NCBI GenBank assembly: GCA_043757265.1
Contig: JAYUQP010000027.1
Span: 1 to 64,000, forward strand
Length of the DNA stretch: 64,000 nucleotides
Reading direction: 5' to 3'
DNA from: JANPLN01 sp043757265
Lineage (GTDB): Bacteria; Bdellovibrionota; Bdellovibrionia; Bdellovibrionales; JAGQZY01
Every line of letters begins with the position of its first letter. The first letter of the stretch is position 1. The position numbers and the translations under genes are program-made. Shown piece after piece: positions 32,501 to 40,797 of this stretch. The notes beneath the pieces were generated by a model, which was not told the origin of the DNA, made no database searches, and saw only the letters and a list, made by a program, of their open reading frames with translations.

Positions 32501-34568
32501 ACCCGGTGCTCGGGGCGCCATCGGGTGATAAAACAAAAAGTTGTTCCCCTTCACTCGCGCATAAAACCATTCCTTCAGAAAGGCCGAATTTCATCTTACG
32601 GGGCTTTAGATTGGCCACAATAAGAACTTGCTTTCCGATGAGCTGCTCTGGCGTGTAGGATTTTTTGATTCCAGCAAAAATATTTTTTTCCTCGGTGCCG
32701 ATAGAGACTGTTAAGCGCAACAGCTTGTCCGAATCTTTAACGTCTTCAGCATGAATTACTTTAGCTACGCGCAAATCAATTTTATTAAAATCATCAATTT
32801 CGATAAAAGCGCCGGTTTCAGTCGGCGCCGCAGCCTTCCCCATAGTCGTAGCGGTTTGAGCCCCAGCCTTTTCAGTAGCCGGCTGGGCCGCCACAGGGGA
32901 ACTAGGCATCGAAGTTTTAGAATTATCAACCATGGATTGAACCTTTTCCGCTTCGACTCTTTGAAGAAGATGAGAAAAAGCATTGAGTTTTATATTCTGC
33001 ACAAGCCAAGCTTGTGTCGCCGCTGTTGGAACCGGCCATGTTAAGACTGTGTCACCGAAGAGATCCGCCACTTTTTGTGTGATGGCCGGAATTACGGGCG
33101 TTAGATATATGCTCAGAATTCTAAAAGCATTCAGCGTGATGCCCAGGCACTCAAGCGCCGCAGGGCTTTGTGGGTTGTCTTTTAATAATTTCCACGGCGA
33201 CACTTTATCAAAGTACTGATTGATGGAGTCCACACCTTCGCGAATGAGATTCATCGCCTTGGAAAACTCTTTGTTCTCATAAAGATCGCGCAGTTGGGTT
33301 TGCATGTTGATCACCCGTTGAACTTCGGGAAGAGCCTCTGCGGAGGTGAGAGACGGTAGCTCACCACCGAAATTTTTTATTAGCATTTGAGCCGAGCGCG
33401 AACCAAGATTTACGTATTTGCCGACCAAGTCCGAATTCACCCGCAACACAAAATCTTCCAGGCTAAGATCGAGATCGTCCACACTGTCGGAAAGTTTTGA
33501 AGCGTAATAATAGCGAAGATAGCTAGGATCTAACTGCTTAAAGTAAGTTTCGGCATTGATAAATGTCCCTTTGGACTTACTCATTTTTTCGCCGTTAACA
33601 GTTAGAAAGCCATGGGCATGCACGCGGGTGGGTGTCCGATAACCTGCAGTTTTAAGCATGGCTGGCCAAAACAAAGCATGAAAATAAATAATATCTTTGC
33701 CGATAAAATGATGAAGTTCGGTGGATTCACTTTTCCAGAAGGAATCAAATTTTTCGGGGCTTAAAAACTCCTTGGAGGTGGCCATGTAACCAATGGGCGC
33801 GTCCACCCAGACATAGAAATACTTGTCATCGTACCCAGGGATTTTGAAGCCAAAGTAAGGCTCATCTCGGGAGATATCCCAGTCGCGCAAATCTTCGTGT
33901 AACCATTCGTTTAATTTTTTAGAAACTTCGGAGCTTGTTCTGTTAGGAACCCATTCCCTTAAAAAATCACGAAAGTGATTCAGTTGAAAAAAAATATGAT
34001 CGCTTTCCTTCAAAATGGGTGCAGTACCGCACAACGAACAGCCCGGCTGCTTCAGTTCAGTCGGCGAATAGGTGGACCCACACACATCGCAAGAATCGCC
34101 ATACTGGTTGATTGAAGCGCATTTTGGACAGGTGCCCTTTACCAAACGATCGGGCAAGAACATTTTGTCGTTTGGACAGTAAGTCTGCTTGATTTTTTTT
34201 ATAGTTATGTGCTTTTTCTCACGCATGGCGAGAAAAAACTCTTCACTTAAAAGCCGATTGGTCTCGCTGTTCGTGGACGAGTAGTGGTCAAAGCTGATCT
34301 GAAAGTCTCTAAAGGTTTGAGTGTGCAGTTTGAAGACCTCAGCCACAATATCTTCAGGTTTTCGCCCTTCACTTTTCGCGCGCACGAAAATTGGAGTGCC
34401 GTGGGTGTCGTCGGCGCAAAAAAAATAACATTCGTTACCGACCATGCGTTGGAAGCGTACCCAAATATCTGCCTGAATGTATTCCAGAAGATGGCCCATG
34501 TGGATAGGACCATTTGCATAGGGGAGAGCTGAAGTTACTAGAATTTGTCGTTTTTGCGGTGCAGCCAT
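32487..34568 (-). CDS. metG: Methionyl-tRNA synthetase
   Basis: 693 residues. Charges tRNA-Met. HMGH in ALPYANGPIHMGHLLEY is the first ATP signature and KMSKS in GEKMSKSKG the second. A zinc knuckle region with CPKC, CDVC and CSLC marks the two-zinc MetRS1 type. After an Ala/Thr/Pro-rich linker (about 535-585) comes a Trbp111-type tRNA-binding domain (DFNKIDLRVAKVI, VANLKPRKMKFGLSEGM), so this is the dimeric form. I start at ATG 34568; the frame is open to 34643 but that part is unlike MetRS and would overlap the next gene. Confidence 0.96.
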   Translation of the reverse strand: MAAPQKRQILVTSALPYANGPIHMGHLLEYIQADIWVRFQRMVGNECYFFCADDTHGTPIFVRAKSEGRKPEDIVAEVFKLHTQTFRDFQISFDHYSSTNSETNRLLSEEFFLAMREKKHITIKKIKQTYCPNDKMFLPDRLVKGTCPKCASINQYGDSCDVCGSTYSPTELKQPGCSLCGTAPILKESDHIFFQLNHFRDFLREWVPNRTSSEVSKKLNEWLHEDLRDWDISRDEPYFGFKIPGYDDKYFYVWVDAPIGYMATSKEFLSPEKFDSFWKSESTELHHFIGKDIIYFHALFWPAMLKTAGYRTPTRVHAHGFLTVNGEKMSKSKGTFINAETYFKQLDPSYLRYYYASKLSDSVDDLDLSLEDFVLRVNSDLVGKYVNLGSRSAQMLIKNFGGELPSLTSAEALPEVQRVINMQTQLRDLYENKEFSKAMNLIREGVDSINQYFDKVSPWKLLKDNPQSPAALECLGITLNAFRILSIYLTPVIPAITQKVADLFGDTVLTWPVPTAATQAWLVQNIKLNAFSHLLQRVEAEKVQSMVDNSKTSMPSSPVAAQPATEKAGAQTATTMGKAAAPTETGAFIEIDDFNKIDLRVAKVIHAEDVKDSDKLLRLTVSIGTEEKNIFAGIKKSYTPEQLIGKQVLIVANLKPRKMKFGLSEGMVLCASEGEQLFVLSPDGAPSTGSKVK

Positions 34569-34643
34569 AATTTTCACAACATACAGGCAATAGCTAGCGA
34601 ACACAATCATTTCAGAGTAAGTTCTACAAATCCAGGAGGACAT

Positions 34644-35096
34644 ATGAAAATTTTAGTTCTGCTTTTCGCGTTGGTAAGTTCTATGGCTTTCGCGACTGAA
34701 AAGGTTGCTGCAAAAATATATGGAAAAATGGAACCGCAGGCGGCGGCAGTAGCGACGCTTTCCGATGTGACTCAAAACTTTGATAAATACAAAGGGCAAA
34801 ACCTGTCTATGATTGGGACGGTTAAAAAAGTTTGTGTCATGTCTGGCTGCTGGTTTGAGCTTTCGCAAGGTGAGAAGACGGTTCGGATCACGATGAAAGA
34901 CTACGGCTTTACAGTGCCTAAAGACATTTTGAACAAAAACGTCAAAGTGGTCGGGGTGATGGAAAGCAAAATACTTCCTGTTAAAATGGTGAAGCACTAC
35001 ATGAAAGACGAAGGCCGTCCGCAGGCAGACATTGAAAAGGTCACCGAACCGCAAAATACATTTGAGTTTGTGGCCAACGGTGTTGCATTGATGTGA
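34644..35096 (+). CDS. DUF4920-type exported protein
   Basis: 150 residues; signal peptide MKILVLLFALVSSMAFA, then the OB-like DUF4920 domain: KYKGQNLSMIGTVKKVCVMSGCWFEL with the family's C-x4-GCW motif, IRITMKDYGFTVPKDI and VKVVGVMESKILP. A periplasmic protein of unknown function. AGGAGGACAT sits ahead of ATG 34644. Overlaps the nth start by 4 bases (GTGA), so both are translated from one message, although no functional link is known. Confidence 0.85.
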   Translation: MKILVLLFALVSSMAFATEKVAAKIYGKMEPQAAAVATLSDVTQNFDKYKGQNLSMIGTVKKVCVMSGCWFELSQGEKTVRITMKDYGFTVPKDILNKNVKVVGVMESKILPVKMVKHYMKDEGRPQADIEKVTEPQNTFEFVANGVALM

Positions 35097-35746
35097 AAAA
35101 GATCGGCGAACGCGCAGAGTTTGTTTTACAAACTCTCAATCAATTGTACCCCCATCCGCTGGTCCCACTAAATCATACCAATGAATACACATTGCTGATT
35201 GCAGTGCTTCTGTCTGCACAGTGCACGGACGAGCGCGTAAACAAAATTACTCCGGCTTTGTTTTCAATGGCATCCACACCTGAGTTGATGGTGAAGTTGA
35301 GTGTCGATCAAATCAAAGCCATCATACGACCCTGCGGACTGTCCCCGAAAAAATCAAAGGCGATACATTCACTTTCGCAGATTCTGCTCGACAAATTTCA
35401 GGGTAAAGTTCCGCAAACCTTGGAGGAACTTGAAGAGCTTCCGGGCGTGGGTCATAAAACCGCATCTGTCGTCATGGCGCAGGCCTTCGGCGTGCCAGCG
35501 TTTCCTGTGGATACGCACATTCACCGCTTGGCCCAACGCTGGGGCTTTAGTAAAAGTCAAAACGTTGTGGTCACCGAAAGGGGCTTGAAAAAAGCCTTCG
35601 CCGAAGAGCATTGGAACAAGCTGCATCTGCAAATTATTTTTTACGGCAGGGAGCACTGTAAAGCGCGCCAGTGCTTTGGCCTCGAGTGCATGATTTGTAA
35701 GACGCTCAATCCTGAGCGCAAAAGAAAGATTCTTACCAAGAAGTGA
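35093..35746 (+). CDS. nth: Endonuclease III
   Basis: 217 residues. DNA glycosylase/AP lyase that removes oxidised pyrimidines. Helix-hairpin-helix ELPGVGHKTASVV carries the catalytic Lys, and VDTHIHRLAQRWG the catalytic Asp. The C-terminal iron-sulfur region reads HCKARQCFGLECMICKTLN: four cysteines but spaced 4-4-2, whereas the usual spacing is 6-2-5. The cluster may be altered or absent. GTG 35093 overlaps the stop of the DUF4920 gene. Confidence 0.93.
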   Translation: MKKIGERAEFVLQTLNQLYPHPLVPLNHTNEYTLLIAVLLSAQCTDERVNKITPALFSMASTPELMVKLSVDQIKAIIRPCGLSPKKSKAIHSLSQILLDKFQGKVPQTLEELEELPGVGHKTASVVMAQAFGVPAFPVDTHIHRLAQRWGFSKSQNVVVTERGLKKAFAEEHWNKLHLQIIFYGREHCKARQCFGLECMICKTLNPERKRKILTKK

Positions 35747-35950
35747 ACTCATTGATAGCATTTCGCGCTGTTTTTCGAGATCATTGTTCCCTGGGCCACT
35801 GATTCTTCGACAGTACGTTGGCTTAGGCAATTTCCAAGGTCATTTTCCAACTTAGATTTAAGCCATTCGGCCTTGAGTTTCCTTACTTTTTTACAATGAG
35901 TGTTCCGCTCCTCTGGGAATCTGTTAAGGTGCTCAAAAGGTTACAAAAAA

Positions 35951-37225
35951 ATGAAATATAGCTATAGTTTAGCAATCATCATATTAGCCTCCGAGCTAGT
36001 CTGCACATCTGCTTCTGCTGATGTTATGCACGATCGCGCCTGCTTTTGGATTTTCAAAAAAAGCACTTTGACCGGCGAAGCCCGCCCAGAGAGAGTGCTC
36101 CGCAGCTTGGGAGTCAGAGAAGGAACAGATTTTTACGGTCATAAGAATAAATCTCTCGAAGTGGTGCATTCAAAGTCTTCAGCGGTTTCCATTTTATTAA
36201 GCAAATTTCAAAAACGATGGCCCAAGATTCAATTATTTTACTCGGTTGAAATGGCGAACGTTGGTAGCGTTAATGCATTAATGCGTATGGGGCAACACGT
36301 TGCTTATGTGCAAATTCCTCTTTCGATGCTGGCGGACTACTTTCTGTTGGAATGGCACATCGTGCGGCTGAATAGCAATTTGAAAAAAGTTGAAAAGCTT
36401 TTGCAGGAGCCGGTTGATTTTAATGTTTCGCAAATGACTTCTATGGGATTTAAACTCGAAATTAAGGGTTATAAAAATCGCCCCATCGATCCGCAACTTG
36501 CTTGGATGTGGAGACGCCATCAGCGCCACCAATTTTCATTCACTTTTACCAACACGAAAGCAGATCTTTTTTTTTCAGAAAACAATTTGGGATTGTCCAT
36601 GGGACGAGAGATTTTTCTCGCCGATTCTTTGCTCCTGTCAGAAGACAAAAACTTTAAAGCCTTTTTGGCCCATGAAATTGTCCATTCCACTAATTCTGTG
36701 AGGTTTGAAAAATATGGAGATCCGTCTGGGCAAATTTCATTTCATGCAGGATTACATAACACTTTGGGATTTTTCCAGGACCCCAACATGCCGCCAGTTT
36801 ACAAGCGAGCATTTTCAACCGACGAAATGGAAGCATGGTTGATCACTCAAAAACTAAATCCTGAAGTTGCCACGGAGACCGGCGTTTCGTACCAAGAATT
36901 TTTACATAATCAAATTACGTGGTTAACCGAGCTGCGACGCATTTTACCAGGACAGCTTATCGAACATGAATACTCATGGGCTCCGTTAGCTGCGGCGAGC
37001 ACCGGTTCCGTATATGTAGCTGTTCCGAATCATTCCGCGGAAGAAGTTGGCTCTTCTTTCAAATTCGTTGTGTTTGCTGGAGCACCAGATGAAGTGGTGA
37101 TTGTGATTCCACGGGCGCAAGGCAAAGTAGAGGAATTAGGGGCTGAAGTTTATTTATTAAACGCGATCGATCGCCGACTGATGCAGCTCAAAAATCGCGC
37201 CAGGCTAGCAGAGGCTCCTCGCTAA
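35951..37225 (+). CDS. Exported protein with HExxH zinc-peptidase motif
   Basis: 424 residues; signal peptide of about 25 residues (MKYSYSLAIIILASELVCTSASA). In the second half FLAHEIVHSTNSVRFEKYGD holds HEIVH in a suitable hydrophobic helix, and a further acidic helix FSTDEMEAWLITQ 50-60 residues on could give a gluzincin-type third ligand. The C-terminus is strand-rich. I know no family for it. AAAGG precedes ATG 35951; the frame is open to 35900. Likely a secreted or periplasmic metallopeptidase, not proven. Confidence 0.7.
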   Translation: MKYSYSLAIIILASELVCTSASADVMHDRACFWIFKKSTLTGEARPERVLRSLGVREGTDFYGHKNKSLEVVHSKSSAVSILLSKFQKRWPKIQLFYSVEMANVGSVNALMRMGQHVAYVQIPLSMLADYFLLEWHIVRLNSNLKKVEKLLQEPVDFNVSQMTSMGFKLEIKGYKNRPIDPQLAWMWRRHQRHQFSFTFTNTKADLFFSENNLGLSMGREIFLADSLLLSEDKNFKAFLAHEIVHSTNSVRFEKYGDPSGQISFHAGLHNTLGFFQDPNMPPVYKRAFSTDEMEAWLITQKLNPEVATETGVSYQEFLHNQITWLTELRRILPGQLIEHEYSWAPLAAASTGSVYVAVPNHSAEEVGSSFKFVVFAGAPDEVVIVIPRAQGKVEELGAEVYLLNAIDRRLMQLKNRARLAEAPR

Positions 37226-37238
37226 TTCCGACGGTTAA

Positions 37239-37820
37239 TTACCAGAACTTCCACCACGGTTTTTTTATAGGAAGTATGGTGCTGGCAATCTTTGACGGGC
37301 TATCGGCTTCCGACATGCTGTTGAGAAGTCTGTGGGAAATTAAGTAATCCGAAAATTCGATGTCTGCATCTCGAATGTGCTCGATCAAAGCCTTGTAATT
37401 TGAAATTTCTTTCAGTTTCTGTAACTCCCCCAGCATATTACTTAAAATGTAAACATAAGTGTTTTGCGTTCGCTGCAACTCTTTGTTTTTTTCATCATTT
37501 TTCAACACGGGAAGAGCATCATCTATGATGCTGCTTAACGCAGAGGCAAATCGTTTGTCAGAGCCTGACGACGTGCGGAGCTGATCAAAGATAGAACTGA
37601 TCCCTATGCTTTGGTCGGGTTGAGCCAGAACAATTTCTAACGAATTTTTAATTAAAAGCTCAGGCGAGTCGTCTTTGTTTTCGAGCCTTTTGATGTTCTT
37701 GTAGATGATCTGCTGAAGGATTTCGATATCCATCGTTTTTAATCTTTCGGAATGATACTCGAGTTCCGCGCCCGCGGGGGTGACGAATAAAAAGCATAAT
37801 AAAACAGATATGAGTTTCAT
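37239..37820 (-). CDS. Exported helical protein of unknown function
   Basis: 193 residues; signal peptide MKLISVLLCFLFVTPAGA. The mature part is strongly helical (LKTMDIEILQQIIYKNIKRL, TYVYILSNMLGELQKLKEIS), with no cysteine and a C-terminus of PIKKPWWKFW. AGGAGG directly upstream fixes ATG 37820. Convergent with the HExxH protein gene, 13 bases apart. Family not recognised. Confidence 0.65.
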   Translation of the reverse strand: MKLISVLLCFLFVTPAGAELEYHSERLKTMDIEILQQIIYKNIKRLENKDDSPELLIKNSLEIVLAQPDQSIGISSIFDQLRTSSGSDKRFASALSSIIDDALPVLKNDEKNKELQRTQNTYVYILSNMLGELQKLKEISNYKALIEHIRDADIEFSDYLISHRLLNSMSEADSPSKIASTILPIKKPWWKFW

Positions 37821-37941
37821 GTTGGCCTCCTGGCGATATGCCTTCATTGTAACCTTATAATGTCCAACGTCAATTCATCGGGTGACAGGGCCAGGGTTGT
37901 CTTTTATAGTACTTCACTAAGCCAACAATGGAGGAACCCCC

Positions 37942-38733
37942 GTGAAAATGACGAAATTGCTATTTTTCGCAAGCATGATTTTTTTTACCGCTTCTTGCTC
38001 AAAATTAATCGAAAAAACAATCGAAAATAATCCAGAAATTCTTTATAAGGCGATAAAAAAAGATCCAGTAAAATTTATGGATACGTTGCGTGAAGCCGCT
38101 CAAGAAGCGCAAAAGGGCGATTACGAGCGCGCTCAGAAAAAAGAAGAAGAAGACCGCAAAAAAGAATTCGACAGTCCAAAAGCCTTTGCTATGGAATCTG
38201 ATCGTCCTTTTAGAGGTCCTGCCAACGCAAAAGTAACTGTTGTTGAGTACTCTGACTTCCAGTGTCCGTACTGTAAACGTGGCGCAGAAACAATGGATGA
38301 AGTGGCTAAAGCGTACGGCGATCAAGTTCGCATTGTGTTTAAACATCTTCCCCTAGAATCGAAACATCCAAATGCTCGCCGTGGATCTGAATATTTCGAA
38401 GCAGTCGGGATGCAGGATTCTGCCAAAGCTTTCGAATTTAAAAAGAAAGTTTTCGAAGACCAAAACGGAACATATGGTTCTGATAAAGATGCTGACAAGT
38501 TTTATCAAAAAGCAGCAAAAGACGCAGGCGCCGACATGGGTCGCTTAGCTGCAGACCTAAAAGGCAAAGCTGATTTCATCAAAAAGCGCATTGATGGAGA
38601 CATGGAAGAAGCTAAAAACAACGGAATCGAAGGAACACCTGGATTCTTAATCAACGGTGTAACCTTAAAAGGTGCGTACCCATTCCCTGAATTCAAAAAG
38701 ATCATCGACGAGTGGATCAAACGCAAAGGCTAA
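37942..38733 (+). CDS. DsbA-like thioredoxin-fold lipoprotein
   Basis: 263 residues. Signal peptide MKMTKLLFFASMIFFTASC has a lipobox with Cys19. A charged helical linker (about 20-85) leads into a DsbA/DsbG-like thioredoxin domain: VVEYSDFQCPYCKRG with a CPYC active site, a long helical insertion, and GTPGFLINGV with the cis-proline. Probably a membrane-anchored thiol oxidase or isomerase in the periplasm. GGAGG precedes GTG 37942; ATG 37948 is an alternative. Confidence 0.88.
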   Translation: MKMTKLLFFASMIFFTASCSKLIEKTIENNPEILYKAIKKDPVKFMDTLREAAQEAQKGDYERAQKKEEEDRKKEFDSPKAFAMESDRPFRGPANAKVTVVEYSDFQCPYCKRGAETMDEVAKAYGDQVRIVFKHLPLESKHPNARRGSEYFEAVGMQDSAKAFEFKKKVFEDQNGTYGSDKDADKFYQKAAKDAGADMGRLAADLKGKADFIKKRIDGDMEEAKNNGIEGTPGFLINGVTLKGAYPFPEFKKIIDEWIKRKG

Positions 38734-38750
38734 TGCGAACAAGTATCAAA

Positions 38751-38801
38751 CCGCAGAGAGGACCTTCGGTCCTCGTTTACGGGCGAAGCTCGTGTCTGCG
38801 G
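38751..38801 (+). other. Three-way-junction-like structure after the DsbA-like gene
   Basis: CCGCAGA (38751-38757) pairs with TCTGCGG (38795-38801). Inside are GAGGACC-TTC-GGTCCTC and ACGGGC-GAA-GCTCGT hairpins. It lies 18 bases past the stop codon and before the terminator, so it is part of the 3' untranslated region. Its sequence does not match elements A and B. Confidence 0.45.
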
Positions 38802-38842
38802 TTCAAAAAATGCTAGCCACCAGTACCGGCGGCAACGCATCA

Positions 38843-38870
38843 AAAGGCGCTTTTAAGGGCGCCTTTCTTA
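38843..38870 (+). terminator. Rho-independent terminator
   Basis: AAAGGCGC (38843-38850) pairs with GCGCCTTT (38859-38866), followed by a short T-rich run. Ends the DsbA-like lipoprotein transcript and lies before the convergent sfsA. Confidence 0.75.
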
Positions 38871-38902
38871 TTTGTAGTCCGAACGAAGTCTGAGGTTGGC
38901 GT

Positions 38903-39643
38903 TTACAATTTTACTGGCAACGACGTGGCCTGGAGCACGATTTCTGTGGGACTCAATCGGCAAGGCAATGCCGAAACTCGCAGGCCTTTGTTCACAGCCT
39001 CGCGTAAAACTCGACCGTACTGGGGATCAATCTGATCGGCTGGCGAAAACTCAGTGCAGTCTTCGCGCTGAATCACGTAGATCATTTCGCAGGTAAAACC
39101 CTGTTCCATCAATGTCATCATTTCTTGCAAATGCTTTTGTCCGCGCTCGGTCACCGCATCGGGAAATTGTGCGGTTGAGTTTACCGCCAGCGAAACGTTT
39201 TTGATTTCGAAAAAATGCAGCGGCGGCTTAAGCTCGGTAAGTCTGCCGTTTTTTAATTTTACGTGCCCTGAAGTTTTCCAAAGCGCGCCGTCAAGTCGCG
39301 TCTGCGCATTGATTTTTACTTCCGATTGGAATCCATTGAAGTCTTTCCAGTGGGGAACAAGTCCCGAGGCATGAAGCTCGCGAACCAGCGCCGGCGGAGT
39401 GCCCGTATTGACGCCCACCCATGTGTTTGGAGTGCGAAGCATCTCGAGCGTGTAGCGCAATTTTCGTTCAGGATTTTTGGCAAGAGACAACAGACATGCA
39501 CTTTGCGGATGGTTGCAACCTTTCATGCTTCCAGTGTTGGGAACATGGGCGACAACTGTTTCGCTTCCCAACATAATATCCGCAAAAAACCTCTTATATC
39601 TTTTTACAAAAACGCCTTCAATCAGCGGAATTCCAAACTTCAT
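38903..39643 (-). CDS. sfsA: SfsA-family DNA-binding protein/nuclease fold
   Basis: 246 residues, the usual length. VVAHVPNTGSMKGC and the KLRYTLEMLRTPNTWVGVNT block, then IKNVSLAV, FPDAVTERGQKHLQEM and QREDCTEFSPADQIDPQY are characteristic. Described in E. coli as sugar fermentation stimulation protein; it has a restriction-endonuclease-like fold, and its true role is unsettled. Confidence 0.93.
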   Translation of the reverse strand: MKFGIPLIEGVFVKRYKRFFADIMLGSETVVAHVPNTGSMKGCNHPQSACLLSLAKNPERKLRYTLEMLRTPNTWVGVNTGTPPALVRELHASGLVPHWKDFNGFQSEVKINAQTRLDGALWKTSGHVKLKNGRLTELKPPLHFFEIKNVSLAVNSTAQFPDAVTERGQKHLQEMMTLMEQGFTCEMIYVIQREDCTEFSPADQIDPQYGRVLREAVNKGLRVSALPCRLSPTEIVLQATSLPVKL

Positions 39644-39803
39644 TACAGCTCCTCAGTAGTTTCTCAGCGAGGTTTATTTTGTTCCAGTTAACATAGTGAA
39701 GTTTGAGAGGGAATGAGGACAATTTATGCGTAGCACAAATGGGGTCCCAGTTGCCTTCTTTTCGAGCCAGCCTTACAACTCAATGCATACGGAGAAAAAC
39801 ACT

Positions 39804-40772
39804 ATGGCAGAAATTGTGAGAATTCCCAAGCCAGCTTGGCTCAAGGTTAAAGCCCCTTCCGGTGAGTCTTACAACACAATCAAAAGCATGCTCGGAAATC
39901 TTAAGCTTGCCACTGTATGCCAGGAAGCCCGATGCCCTAATATCGGCGAGTGCTGGGCCGGTGGTACAGCCACCTTTATGCTGATGGGTGAAGTTTGCAC
40001 TCGGGGTTGCCGCTTTTGTGCAGTGAAAACTGGAAATCCCAAAGGCAAGATCGACGAAGAAGAGCCCAACAAAGTGGGTTGGGCCATTGCCCAAATGGGC
40101 CTGAAGTACGTCGTCATCACCAGTGTGAATCGCGATGATATGCCTGACCAGGGGGCCGACCATTTTGCTCGTACCATCGAAGTGATCAAAGCCAACGATC
40201 CAAAGTTGATTGTCGAAGTTTTAACACCCGATTTTTTGGGACGGGAAGATTTGATCGAGCGCGTGGTTCGATCACAGCCTGAAGTGTTCGCACACAACGT
40301 GGAAACTGTAGAACGCCTGACGCCGAAAGTGCGCGACCCCCGAGCTACCTACCGGCAATCGCTCTTAACATTGGCAACGGTGAAAAAACTCAATCCCAAG
40401 ATGTACACAAAGACATCGGTGATGTTGGGCCTTGGCGAAACCGACGAAGAGCTTATGCAAACGATGCACGACTTGCGTGCTGTCGGTTGCGACATCGTTA
40501 CCTTTGGGCAATATCTGCAGCCCTCGCGACGTCATCTCAAGGTGATTGATTTTGTAACCCCCGAGAAGTTTAAATTCTGGGAACAAGAAGCGTTAAAGTT
40601 AGGATTTATTTACTGCGCGAGCGGCGCCCTTGTGCGAAGCTCTTATAAAGCGGGAGAATTTTTTATCAAAGGCGTTATCGAAAAACAACGTCAGCAAGAA
40701 ATTCTATTACAGGTAGAAGCTTCAGCTGAACAAACAGCTGAACTAAGAACGGAACAAACGGCAGAAGTATAA
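39804..40772 (+). CDS. lipA: Lipoyl synthase
   Basis: 322 residues. Radical-SAM enzyme that inserts two sulfurs into octanoyl groups. The auxiliary cluster is CQEARCPNIGEC and the radical-SAM cluster CTRGCRFC, both complete; CASGALVRSSYKAGEF near the end carries the conserved R-SSY. A GGAG site at 39791-39794 supports ATG 39804; the frame opens at 39726. The last 20 residues are Gln/Glu/Thr repeats (ASAEQTAELRTEQTAEV). First gene of lipA-E2-lpdA-lipB. Confidence 0.96.
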   Translation: MAEIVRIPKPAWLKVKAPSGESYNTIKSMLGNLKLATVCQEARCPNIGECWAGGTATFMLMGEVCTRGCRFCAVKTGNPKGKIDEEEPNKVGWAIAQMGLKYVVITSVNRDDMPDQGADHFARTIEVIKANDPKLIVEVLTPDFLGREDLIERVVRSQPEVFAHNVETVERLTPKVRDPRATYRQSLLTLATVKKLNPKMYTKTSVMLGLGETDEELMQTMHDLRAVGCDIVTFGQYLQPSRRHLKVIDFVTPEKFKFWEQEALKLGFIYCASGALVRSSYKAGEFFIKGVIEKQRQQEILLQVEASAEQTAELRTEQTAEV

Positions 40773-40797
40773 GCCGAGAGCAACTTAGGAGGCATTT

